Below are positions 1 to 7,402 of a stretch of 11,379 nucleotides of DNA, piece by piece. The position numbers and the translations under genes were made by a program. Position 1 is the first letter of the stretch, and each line of letters opens with the position of its first letter. The notes under the pieces were generated by a model. It did no database searches. It was not told the origin of the DNA and worked only from the letters and a program-made list of their open reading frames with translations. Origin of the DNA: an uncultured Bacteroidota bacterium (GTDB taxonomy: Bacteria > Bacteroidota > Bacteroidia > Flavobacteriales > Flavobacteriaceae); assembly GCA_902609035.1 (NCBI GenBank), contig CACLQG010000034.1, positions 1 through 11,379 of the forward strand, in the 5' to 3' direction.

Positions 1-28
1 TCGTGGTGAATATTTAAAACATCAAACA

Positions 29-1552
29 ATGAAATTTTTGAACTATACTTTTTACCCCGTCATTGGGGTATTAATTCTATCACAGTTCATTTATTGCGAT
101 TCTCTAGGACAACCTCAAAATCATAACAATTCTTTGCATCCCAACCTAATCGTATTCATTGCAGACGATGTTAGTTGGGATGACCTTGGATGTTATGGAA
201 ATGACCAAGTACAAACGCCAAACATTAATGCTCTTGCTCAGGACGGGATGGTATTTAAAAACACCTATTTAACCACAAGTTCTTGCAGCCCCAGTAGGAA
301 TTCTATAATCACAGGTCGATATCCACACAATACAGGTGGAGCCGAGTTACACTCTGAACCGCCTATAAATATGATTTCACTTCCTGAAATCCTCAAATCT
401 AATGGTTATTACACCCTACATGCAGGAAAATTCCATATGGGAGAATATGCCAAACGAGGCTTTGAACAGGTAAATGACAAGAAGGAGATAAATGGTCTAG
501 GTGGGGAAGCATATTGGATACAAGCCGTTGAAAAATTACCCAATAATCAGCCATTTTTTATGTGGCTTGCTGCCTATGATGCTCACCGTAGTTGGGGAGA
601 AAATGAATTAGGAGGAACTCATGATCCCAATAAAATTAAAGTACCAGAATACCTCATAGACGGTCCAGAAACACGGCAAGACCTTGTTGACTATTACGAC
701 GAAATCTCTCGTTTTGATCACTATATAGGTAAAGTGGTTAAGAAATTAAAGGACAAAGAGGTGTATGAAAATACATTGATTATCATAATGGCTGATAATG
801 GAAGACCTTTTCCTCATAGTAAAACAAGGGTCAATGATCAGGGTGTGAAGACACCATTTATCATTCACTATCCCAAGCTGGAGACCTCGATTAAAAAGGT
901 AACAGAAAGCCTAGTCAGTGCAGTAGATATTGCACCTACACTTATTGATTTAGCAGGAATTGAGGCAGTAGATCACTTTCAGGGCGTGAGCTTTAAAAAG
1001 CTTTTGAACAATCCAGAGCACAAATTTAGGAACTACGTTTTTGCGGAGCACAATTGGCACGACTTTGAAGCATATGAGCGTATGGTTAGAGATGATCGTT
1101 TTATGTATATAATCAATTCAAGACCTCAATTTCCACAAAGAGGACCATTAGACGTGATTAATAGTACATCATATAAAGAGCTAAAAGAGGCCTTCTTTAA
1201 CGGAACCATAACTGAAAAGCAAGCAGAAATATTTATAGCGCCAAGATCAGAGGAGGAACTTTATGACTTGAAAGTTGATCCCTACCAATATAACAATCTT
1301 TTATTGGGTAACGATATTCCCCCTGATTACTCTCAGCTGAAAGCTGTATTGAATCAATGGACTATGGAAACTGGCGACGATTTACCCGAAAAGTTAACCA
1401 AAGATTGGTATTATAGAGAACCTATTGACAAAGAAGAAAAAGAAACTGAAGACCGAAAAAAATCCGATCGAACCCCCCAGCACAGTATACGTGGTGAAAT
1501 GCCAGGATCAACTACCATGGCCACAAAAATTAATAACAAAGGCCCTTTTTAA
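29..1552 (+). CDS. Exported S1-family sulfatase, SGSH-like (probably subfamily S1_8)
   Basis: This is a formylglycine-dependent sulfatase predicted to hydrolyse a sulfate ester or sulfamate on a glycan outside the cytoplasm. The N-terminus is a signal peptide with a hydrophobic core at about residues 9-22. Cys23 follows Tyr, so it is a poor lipobox, and a soluble exported enzyme is likelier. Catalytic features visible: the metal pair D46/D47, the maturation motif CSPSR with C86 as the formylglycine precursor and R90, GKFH (K134, H136), H186, the second metal pair D256/N257, and K265 in the PFPxxK segment. The ADNG-x-PFP arrangement, in place of the KGxxxEGGxR loop of arylsulfatase A types, resembles human N-sulfoglucosamine sulfohydrolase. 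At 507 aa the length is normal. The start is ATG; the leader is A-rich with no Shine-Dalgarno sequence. Only 28 bp of upstream sequence is present, so the promoter and operon start are unseen. The next sulfatase follows after 15 bp, suggesting one transcript. The substrate is unknown; the subfamily is from memory of motifs. Confidence 0.93.
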   Translation: MKFLNYTFYPVIGVLILSQFIYCDSLGQPQNHNNSLHPNLIVFIADDVSWDDLGCYGNDQVQTPNINALAQDGMVFKNTYLTTSSCSPSRNSIITGRYPHNTGGAELHSEPPINMISLPEILKSNGYYTLHAGKFHMGEYAKRGFEQVNDKKEINGLGGEAYWIQAVEKLPNNQPFFMWLAAYDAHRSWGENELGGTHDPNKIKVPEYLIDGPETRQDLVDYYDEISRFDHYIGKVVKKLKDKEVYENTLIIIMADNGRPFPHSKTRVNDQGVKTPFIIHYPKLETSIKKVTESLVSAVDIAPTLIDLAGIEAVDHFQGVSFKKLLNNPEHKFRNYVFAEHNWHDFEAYERMVRDDRFMYIINSRPQFPQRGPLDVINSTSYKELKEAFFNGTITEKQAEIFIAPRSEEELYDLKVDPYQYNNLLLGNDIPPDYSQLKAVLNQWTMETGDDLPEKLTKDWYYREPIDKEEKETEDRKKSDRTPQHSIRGEMPGSTTMATKINNKGPF

Positions 1553-1567
1553 AATTAAACACTACTT

Positions 1568-3094
1568 ATGAAAAAAACCTCTTTAACCCTTAAAATATTA
1601 TTCATCCTTCTTTCTTGTAGTGAGTCCATTAAAAAAGTAGAAGAATCTCCAAACTTCGTTTTTATTTTGGCAGATGACTTGGGCTACGGAGAAATTGGAA
1701 TTCAGGGTCAGAAATGGATTGAGACCCCCAACATAGATAAATTGGCCAGGGATGGAATGATACTAACAGACCACTATAGTGGAGCTCCAGTTTGTGCTCC
1801 AGCAAGGGCCGTACTTATGTTGGGTTTGCATACGGGTAACAATCCGATTAGGAATAATGATGAATGGAAAGAGCGGGGTGATGTCTCCAGTTTTAAAGCC
1901 ATGTTTGATAACCCCAATTTGGAGGGTCAGCGACCTTTTCCAGATTCCTTAATCACTATAGCCAATGTTTTCCAATCTCAAGGATACAAAACGGGTATGG
2001 TAGGGAAGTGGGGTCTTGGAGCACCCAATACCCAAAGTACCCCAAATAAAAAAGGTTTTGATTTTTTCTATGGCTACAACTGCCAGCGTCAGGCCCATAA
2101 CCTTTATCCTTCACATTTGTGGAGAAATGAGGAAAGGCACATTCTCAACAATACCACTGTTGACAAAGGAAGACTGCCTAAAGAACTGGATCCCAATGAT
2201 AACAATAGTTATACTATATACACCCAAAATGATTATGCGCCAGCTTTAATGCATGATGAGGCCCTAGCATTTCTTGATCGCAATAAGGAAAATAAGTTTT
2301 TTCTATATTATGCCTCCCCTTTGCCGCATTTACCTTTACAAGCTCCTCAAAATTGGGTAGATCACTACAAAGAAAAATTAGGACCAGAAGGTCCTTACAT
2401 AGGGGGTTCAGGATATTATCCAAATCGCACTCCTAGGGCAACTTATGCCGCTATGATTTCTTATTTGGATGTACAAGTAGGGGAGATCGTTTCTAAACTC
2501 AAGGAAATGGGGAAATATGATAATACATTTATTGTTTTTTCGAGTGATAACGGCCCTACTCATAAAACCGAACAGGCAGACATCTATTTCTTTAATAGTA
2601 CGGGAATTTTTATCAATTCGGAGGATACCGTGAAGGGGAGTGTGAATGAGGGTGGACTTAGAGTTCCGACTATTGCTACTTGGCCTAATAAAATTAAATC
2701 AGGAACACAATCCAATCACCCTAGTATATTTTATGATTATTTTGCTACCGTATGTGATATTTTAGAGGTGGAGCCTCCATATAAAATTGACGGATTGAGC
2801 TACTATCCCACATTGATAGAAAAACCTCAGAAAGCGCATGATTACCTCTATTGGGAGTTCCCAGGTTATAAGGGACAACAAGCCATAAGAATGGGATCTT
2901 GGAAGGGATACAAAAAGAATTTAAATATAGAAAATGTAGATTTACAGCTTTACGATCTTTCCAAGGACCCTAAGGAGTTAAATGATTTGGCAGCCGAATA
3001 TCCCAAGATCGTCAAAAAAATGATAAACTTCATGGATCAAGCCCACACCACTCCCGCTATTAAAAGGTTTATAATACCTGTGTTAGAGAAATGA
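1568..3094 (+). CDS. Lipoprotein sulfatase, arylsulfatase A-like (tentatively S1_16)
   Basis: This is a second Cys-type S1 sulfatase, probably anchored as a lipoprotein. The short hydrophobic signal ends in LLSC with Cys17 as the likely lipidated residue; Ser at -1 is common in Bacteroidota lipoboxes. The visible catalytic set is D36/D37, CAPAR (C76 and R80), K147 in GKWGLG, H254 in PLPHLPL, D327/N328 in SSDNG, and the K356-containing KGSVNEGGLRVP loop. The position usually filled by His in GKxH is Gly149. The segment around residues 169-186 (GYNCQRQAHNLYPSHLW) is characteristic of a Bacteroidota arylsulfatase group whose studied members, as far as I recall, remove 4-O-sulfate from galactose or GalNAc. 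That specificity is only suggestive here. At 508 aa the length is normal. It lies 15 bp after the SGSH-like gene and is probably co-transcribed with it. Its stop is 19 bp from the stop of the convergent next gene. Confidence 0.93.
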   Translation: MKKTSLTLKILFILLSCSESIKKVEESPNFVFILADDLGYGEIGIQGQKWIETPNIDKLARDGMILTDHYSGAPVCAPARAVLMLGLHTGNNPIRNNDEWKERGDVSSFKAMFDNPNLEGQRPFPDSLITIANVFQSQGYKTGMVGKWGLGAPNTQSTPNKKGFDFFYGYNCQRQAHNLYPSHLWRNEERHILNNTTVDKGRLPKELDPNDNNSYTIYTQNDYAPALMHDEALAFLDRNKENKFFLYYASPLPHLPLQAPQNWVDHYKEKLGPEGPYIGGSGYYPNRTPRATYAAMISYLDVQVGEIVSKLKEMGKYDNTFIVFSSDNGPTHKTEQADIYFFNSTGIFINSEDTVKGSVNEGGLRVPTIATWPNKIKSGTQSNHPSIFYDYFATVCDILEVEPPYKIDGLSYYPTLIEKPQKAHDYLYWEFPGYKGQQAIRMGSWKGYKKNLNIENVDLQLYDLSKDPKELNDLAAEYPKIVKKMINFMDQAHTTPAIKRFIIPVLEK

Positions 3095-3113
3095 ATTTAT
3101 GAATTTTTACGGT

Positions 3114-4658
3114 CTATTCTTCAAAATCAGTTCTGTTAACCCAGTGGGTAGGAATTTCTTCCCCATTCATGAATCGGTTGTAAAAGTTTTTCACTTTTTC
3201 TCCTGAGTATGGATATTGATCAAAAATATCTCCTTTGCCCAAAACCCTTGGATCACCCTGTTCAGTTAAATCGTTTATCAACTTTTCTTTAAGACCTTTT
3301 TTTATTGAGGAAAAACTCTCGTTATATACCAAATTATCAAGACATTGAGGGTCTTTTTCTAAATCGTATAATTCTTCTTGAGGTCGCTTTGCAAAGGCAT
3401 AGTTCCAATAGGATTCGTCTTCCCCCAGTCGATTAAGATTTAAAATTTCAGTTTTGGTAGGACTTCCATCCGTATTGAGGTAACCAGTTTCAGGATTTCC
3501 AGCAGGCCAACGCTCGGGTTTAAAATTACGACTGTAAAAATATTTACCCTCAATAATAGCCCGAACGGGATACCCTTGGTCGTTTTCTCTCCCCACATCA
3601 TGACGTTCTTTTCCAATTATCATATAAGGTCTGGGGTTTTCATCAGTTTGATTGTTGAATACATTTAACCAGCTCTTTCCAGAAAAATCCTTCATTTTGT
3701 GCTGGTCAATGGTGATGCCTGCCAAATCCAAAAATGTAGGGGCGAAATCTGAAAAACTAAAAAAATCACTAATTACCCTTCCTGGATTTTTTATCCCTAT
3801 ACCCCAACGAATCGCTAGGGGCAGTCGGTTATCAAATGGATAAACCTGACCTTTTACCCGAGGGAACGGCATCCCATTGTCGGAGGTAACCACAATGATA
3901 GTATTGTCCATCAAATTTTGTTCTTCCAATTCCTCAATAATTTTCACCAAGTGCTGGTCAAAATATTCTATTTCGAAAGCATAGTCCAACATATCGGTTT
4001 TTACATTGTCCGAATTGGGCCAGTAACCTGGCACCTGATCAATTTCATCTAGGGCTTTATTTCCCTTGTTGATCCCTACCTTATATTCATATGCCCTGTG
4101 GGGCTCGTGTCCTCCCACCCAAAAGAAAAACGCTTCTTTATCGGATTTCCCATTTAGAAAAAGTTTAAAGTTTTCGAAATAATCGATATTACTAATAAAG
4201 GAGGTGGGGGGAGTCAATTTTATATCGCTATAAACATCCCCAATCAACTCTCTCTTTTTTCCATCCTTTAATGCAATACCAGGAGCCCATCCTTTTCCCG
4301 TGAAGCCCGTTTTGTATCCTTTGACCTTCAGTACTTCTGGGAAAGTAGTAAATTTCTCAGGAAAAAAAGGAACATGGTTCGTGGCTTCTTCCAGTTGCCA
4401 ACTATTCCTTCCAGTGAGAATAGAAGATCTAGAAGGTGAACACTTCGCATTAGTTGTAAATGCATTGGTAAAGAGCAAACCTTCACGGGCTACTCTGTCA
4501 AAACCAGGGGTTTTGATCCAAGTTGTACCATATATGCTGGCATGGGGAAATGATTGGTCATCAGAGATCACAAATAAAATGTTCGGTTTTTCTTTAGTGA
4601 CTGTACATGAGAATATTACTGAGGTCATCAAAAGCAGAGTAACACAGGATTTTTTCAT
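3114..4658 (-). CDS. Lipoprotein S1-family sulfatase, SGSH-like (probably S1_8)
   Basis: This is a third Cys-type sulfatase, on the opposite strand to its neighbours. A signal peptide ends at VIFSC, with Cys18 the probable lipidated residue. The active-site set is D33/D34, CSPSR (C73 and R77), K122 in TGKGWAPG, HEPH (H184 and H187), D260/N261 in TSDNG, and K269 within the PFPRVK segment. It shares the DNG-x-PFP signature with the sulfatase at 29-1552, so the two appear to belong to the same SGSH-like group, but they have diverged strongly. This one has Trp at the GKxH histidine position and carries the HEPHR motif where the other has DAHR. At 514 aa the length is typical. The ATG start is at 4658, on an A-rich leader. 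It is divergent from the sulfatase at 4790 and so could share a control region with it. The substrate is unknown. Confidence 0.93.
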   Translation of the reverse strand: MKKSCVTLLLMTSVIFSCTVTKEKPNILFVISDDQSFPHASIYGTTWIKTPGFDRVAREGLLFTNAFTTNAKCSPSRSSILTGRNSWQLEEATNHVPFFPEKFTTFPEVLKVKGYKTGFTGKGWAPGIALKDGKKRELIGDVYSDIKLTPPTSFISNIDYFENFKLFLNGKSDKEAFFFWVGGHEPHRAYEYKVGINKGNKALDEIDQVPGYWPNSDNVKTDMLDYAFEIEYFDQHLVKIIEELEEQNLMDNTIIVVTSDNGMPFPRVKGQVYPFDNRLPLAIRWGIGIKNPGRVISDFFSFSDFAPTFLDLAGITIDQHKMKDFSGKSWLNVFNNQTDENPRPYMIIGKERHDVGRENDQGYPVRAIIEGKYFYSRNFKPERWPAGNPETGYLNTDGSPTKTEILNLNRLGEDESYWNYAFAKRPQEELYDLEKDPQCLDNLVYNESFSSIKKGLKEKLINDLTEQGDPRVLGKGDIFDQYPYSGEKVKNFYNRFMNGEEIPTHWVNRTDFEE

Positions 4659-4789
4659 TTTTGATCGATTAGTATTGAACTTTTGTTTGTTCGGAGTTCA
4701 GTTTTTTTGTTTTTAAGCAAATTAATAAAAACTTAATTTAATAGTCCATTGGACCTTTTTTTTTAAATTGAAGATTCAAAATTTATGTT
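4659..4789. promoter_or_regulatory. Divergent intergenic control region between two sulfatase genes
   Basis: These 131 bp must hold the promoters for the minus-strand sulfatase and for the plus-strand sulfatase/SIS pair. The region is very AT-rich. I found no convincing Bacteroidota -33 TTTG / -7 TAnnTTTG pair on either strand; the best partial match is TTAATTTG on the minus strand near 4720. It contains the perfect inverted repeat GTCCA-T-TGGAC at 4744-4754, a run of nine T at 4756-4764, and a GAACT...AGTTC repeat near 4677-4699. Its regulatory role is inferred from position only. Confidence 0.5.
4744..4754. promoter_or_regulatory. Small perfect inverted repeat, possible operator
   Basis: GTCCATTGGAC is a perfect dyad of two 5-bp arms around a single central base. 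It sits between the two divergent sulfatase genes and just before a T9 tract. The arms are too short and the spacer too small for an RNA hairpin, so a dimeric DNA-binding protein is the more plausible reader. An 11-bp dyad can also occur by chance in AT-rich DNA. Confidence 0.2.
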
Positions 4790-6217
4790 TTGAATAGACA
4801 TTTGTCAGCTTTTAACATATTTATCGGACTTACGGTATTAGTAATATTATTTAGTTCCTCATTAAGTAAAAACGGTAAAAAACCAAATATCATATTGATC
4901 AATATTGACGATATGGGATGGAATGATGTCAGTTTTATGGGTAGTGAATACTACTCTACACCCAACATTGATGCTTTGGCTTGTCAAGGGATGGTTTTTA
5001 CTCAAGCTTATGCGGCTTCAGCTAATTGCGCTCCCAGTAGAGCCTCAATTCACTCGGGAAAATGGACTACGCGACATCAAATTTATACAGTGGATAATTC
5101 TGACCGAGGAGAGGCAAAAGACAGAAAGCTGATTCCTATAAAAAATACAAAGGTATTGGATCCTAAATTCAGTACTATTGCCCAAAAGTTAAAAGATCAA
5201 GGTTATACCACATGCCACTCTGGGAAATGGCATCTCAGTAATAACCCTTTGGATTACGGTTTTGATGTTAACATAGCAGGAAATCATTATGGTAACCCTG
5301 GTAGTTATTATCCACCCTACTGCAAAGGGGATCGGCAAGTGACCATAGAAAGTGGAAAAAGTGAATATTTAACTGATTTGATCATGGAAAAAACTTTATT
5401 GTTTTTGGACAATACTGAGGATTCTTTTTTTTTACATTACTCCCCTTATGCAGTCCATACACCCATTCAACGTGTAGATTCTTTGATGTATAAATACCAA
5501 AACAAGCCCTCTTACAAAGGTCAGAACAATCCTGAGTATGCCTCTATGGTCGACAATCTAGATCGTAATATTGGTCTTTTAATCAATAAGCTAAAGGAGC
5601 GTGATCTTTTTGACAATACTTTTATAATTTTTACATCTGATAATGGTGGTTATTATGGTAAAATCACCATGCAAAAACCTCTAAGAGCTGGAAAAGGAAG
5701 TTATTATGAAGGAGGAATTAGGATACCTTTTTTCATTTTATGGAAAGACAAAGTCGCTGTTGGAAAAATCACGCAAACCCCGATTTCACATCTTGATATT
5801 TTTCCTACAATAATGGAATTGTCTGGAGACCATAGCATTGATAAGGAGCTTGATGGAAAGTCTCTCTTACCAATGATTACAAATGGTCAAAAGATGTCGG
5901 AGCGTTCATTTTTCTGGCATTTCCCTATATATCTTCAAGGCTATAACGTATTGTTTAATGAAAACAGAGACTCTCTTTTTAGAACTCGTCCAGGATCTTT
6001 GATTAGAAAAGGAGATTGGAAATTACATTATTATTTTGAAGACCATGAAATAGAATTGTACAATCTAAAAGAGGATATAGGCGAAAGGAATAACCTTGCT
6101 GAAATTAAGGTAGATAAAACAAAAGAATTGATCGATGAACTAGAAAGTTGGTGGGAATTTACCCAGGCACCCATTCCCACAACACTCAATCCGTTATATG
6201 AATCTCATTTAAATTAG
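4790..6217 (+). CDS. Exported S1-family sulfatase (arylsulfatase type) with TTG start
   Basis: This is a fourth Cys-type sulfatase. The visible set is D40/D41, CAPSR (C80 and R84), GKWH (K146 and H148), H223, D284/N285 in TSDNG, and K302 in the GKGSYYEGGIRIP loop; it is therefore catalytically complete. The RHQIYTVDNSDRG segment and TTCHSGKWHLS place it in an arylsulfatase group different from its three neighbours. I do not assign a subfamily number. A hydrophobic signal segment spans residues 10-26 and has no lipobox, so the protein is probably soluble after export. The start is unusual: the only usable codon before the signal peptide is TTG at 4790, and the next in-frame Met lies after D41. 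An ATG at 4785 is out of frame and hits a stop after TTT. One more T in the TTTT run would give ATG TTT TTG and an ATG-started protein. The gene is followed 32 bp later by a SIS-domain gene, probably in the same operon. Confidence 0.9.
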   Translation: MNRHLSAFNIFIGLTVLVILFSSSLSKNGKKPNIILINIDDMGWNDVSFMGSEYYSTPNIDALACQGMVFTQAYAASANCAPSRASIHSGKWTTRHQIYTVDNSDRGEAKDRKLIPIKNTKVLDPKFSTIAQKLKDQGYTTCHSGKWHLSNNPLDYGFDVNIAGNHYGNPGSYYPPYCKGDRQVTIESGKSEYLTDLIMEKTLLFLDNTEDSFFLHYSPYAVHTPIQRVDSLMYKYQNKPSYKGQNNPEYASMVDNLDRNIGLLINKLKERDLFDNTFIIFTSDNGGYYGKITMQKPLRAGKGSYYEGGIRIPFFILWKDKVAVGKITQTPISHLDIFPTIMELSGDHSIDKELDGKSLLPMITNGQKMSERSFFWHFPIYLQGYNVLFNENRDSLFRTRPGSLIRKGDWKLHYYFEDHEIELYNLKEDIGERNNLAEIKVDKTKELIDELESWWEFTQAPIPTTLNPLYESHLN

Positions 6218-6249
6218 ATTAATAAATCTATCAAAAATAACAAACCAAT

Positions 6250-6966
6250 ATGTATGAATACCATCAGGCCTCTAAAGAACTGCTAGATAGAATCGTAGCA
6301 ACCAACGAATCAAATTTACCTAAAGCGGTAGATTGGATGGCCAAAACCATTATAGAGGATCACATAATTCATACTTTCGGCACGGGTCATTCTCACATGA
6401 TTGGGCTTGAACTATTTGTTCGCGCGGGTGGATTGGCCAATGTAAATGCATTTTTAGACTCCATAGTAATGACCTCAGAGGGAGCACAACGAAGTGCAGA
6501 AATGGAACGTATCAGTGGCGTTTCAGAAGTATTATGGAATCAATACAAAATAGAGCAAGAAGATCTTTTTATCATCATTTCCAATTCGGGTAGAAATGCC
6601 ATGCCCATTGAAATGGCGCAAATGGCGAAAGACAATGGTAATAAAGTTATAGCGATTACCTCTACGGAACAATCCAAGAAATATCCGGTGCGTATTGAAG
6701 GACAAAAAAAGCTATTCGAAATCGCCGATTTGGTATTGGACAACTGTGTTCCCCCTGGAGATGGAATGCTTGAAATAGGAGGGGAGCTTACAGGGGCTGC
6801 TTCAACAATTTCGGGTTGCTTTATTGTGAATTTAATTGCCACTGAAGCTATGAAAATGGCCGTGTATCAAGGTGTAAAAATCCCTGTATATTTTAGTCAA
6901 AACATTGATGGTTTTGACAATGATTATTTATATAAAAAATACAAAAATCGCATCAAACATCTTTGA
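6250..6966 (+). CDS. SIS-domain phosphosugar-binding protein (UPF0309/COG4821-like)
   Basis: This is a cytoplasmic protein of 238 aa made essentially of one SIS (sugar isomerase) domain. It has no signal peptide or membrane segment. The phosphosugar-binding fold is shown by the FGTGHSH loop (about 43-49), SNSGRN (111-116) after a hydrophobic strand, and the later CVPPGDGMLEI segment (166-176). This pattern matches the uncharacterised COG4821/UPF0309 family, related to MurNAc-6-phosphate etherase and phosphoheptose isomerase. Members are thought to isomerise, deaminate or otherwise handle hexose or aminohexose phosphates, but the exact reaction is not known. It follows a sulfatase gene by 32 bp and is read in the same direction, so it is likely to act on the phosphorylated monosaccharide released by this locus. 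With SGSH-like sulfatases nearby, an amino sugar is an attractive guess. The start is ATG. The ORF ends just before an AT-rich non-coding stretch. Confidence 0.85.
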   Translation: MYEYHQASKELLDRIVATNESNLPKAVDWMAKTIIEDHIIHTFGTGHSHMIGLELFVRAGGLANVNAFLDSIVMTSEGAQRSAEMERISGVSEVLWNQYKIEQEDLFIIISNSGRNAMPIEMAQMAKDNGNKVIAITSTEQSKKYPVRIEGQKKLFEIADLVLDNCVPPGDGMLEIGGELTGAASTISGCFIVNLIATEAMKMAVYQGVKIPVYFSQNIDGFDNDYLYKKYKNRIKHL

Positions 6967-6987
6967 TTAATAACTTATTTAAATGGA

Positions 6988-7014
6988 GTTAGGATATGAT
7001 TTATATATCCTTAC
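6988..7014. terminator. Imperfect hairpin downstream of SIS gene, possible terminator
   Basis: The arms GTTAGGATAT (6988-6997) and ATATCCTTAC (7005-7014) pair over 10 bp with one mismatch around a 7-nt loop. It begins 22 bp after the SIS gene stop. There is no U-tract after it, so as an intrinsic terminator it is weak; a processing or 3'-end-protecting structure is equally possible. Confidence 0.35.
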
Positions 7015-7201
7015 AAGAATTTATGAATGTTGAAGATTACTCTGCTACGTAATGATGAATTAGTAATTTAATAGATATGAAACGTAAAAAATTAAACTCA
7101 ATAAGCTGAAAAAAATTTCTATATACCTTGTCTTCTTTTGTTCCTTTTTATTCTAAATATTTAGATAATCTTCGATTTAACCTAATTAATGTACAATTAG
7201 T

Positions 7202-7364
7202 AATAATATGAAATTTATGTTCCAAGACGCTACATCATTTGATCAAGACATAAGCAATTGGTGTGATTAGCATAAGTTCAACTCCACTGCTTTTTTCTAC
7301 TGGTGCTCCATTGGCCACGTTGAATCAGCCAGCCTGGAGAGCGTCAGTTAATAGTTGTCCATAA
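7202..7364 (+). pseudogene. Decayed C-terminal remnant of a BspA/DUF285 surface-repeat protein
   Basis: Read from 7202, the frame gives NNMKFMFQDATSFDQDISNW and then C-D-stop (TAG at 7268-7270). Skipping one base near 7266 moves to the frame that reads V-SISSTPLLFSTGAPLATL and continues with NQPAWRASVNSCP to TAA at 7362-7364. Joined, this is the last repeat and end of a BspA-like protein with the 26-residue repeat of DUF285 (PF03382) or TIGR02167. The signature FMF-x-x-ATSFDQDISNWCV followed by FSTGAPL and NQPAW is familiar from flavobacterial cell-surface proteins. Intact members have many repeats and a signal peptide, so this is a truncated and frameshifted fossil. The frameshift is directly visible; the family call rests on motif recognition. 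Confidence 0.75.
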
Positions 7365-7402
7365 TAACAGGACATATCAACCTTAGTTCAAATTACTTGT
7401 GG

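Larger units (their letters stand above)
6967..7402. other. AT-rich intergenic stretch with a hairpin and a gene fossil
   Basis: These 436 bp contain no intact gene. They hold the hairpin at 6988-7014, a reading-frame scrap at 7106-7153 that looks like a signal peptide (KKISIYLVFFCSFLF, then TAA), and the 3' remnant of a DUF285 surface-protein gene at about 7202-7364. The short segment from 7365 to 7402, before the stop of the minus-strand SCO gene, shows nothing recognisable. The base composition is more AT-rich than the sulfatase genes to the left. Confidence 0.6.

Noticed and set aside
1..28. Possible tail of an upstream gene before the first sulfatase
   Set aside because: Stops occur at 7-9 and 15-17 in two frames and the third stays open into the sulfatase. 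Too little sequence to assign anything.
4300..4716. 138-codon plus-strand open frame antisense to the 5' end of the third sulfatase
   Set aside because: It lies almost wholly opposite a clear sulfatase coding sequence including its catalytic motif, and its translation has no recognisable domain. It is a shadow frame.
4756..4764. T9 run after the dyad read as an intrinsic terminator
   Set aside because: The dyad has a one-base spacer and 5-bp arms, so it cannot form a stable RNA hairpin, and there is no upstream plus-strand gene to terminate.
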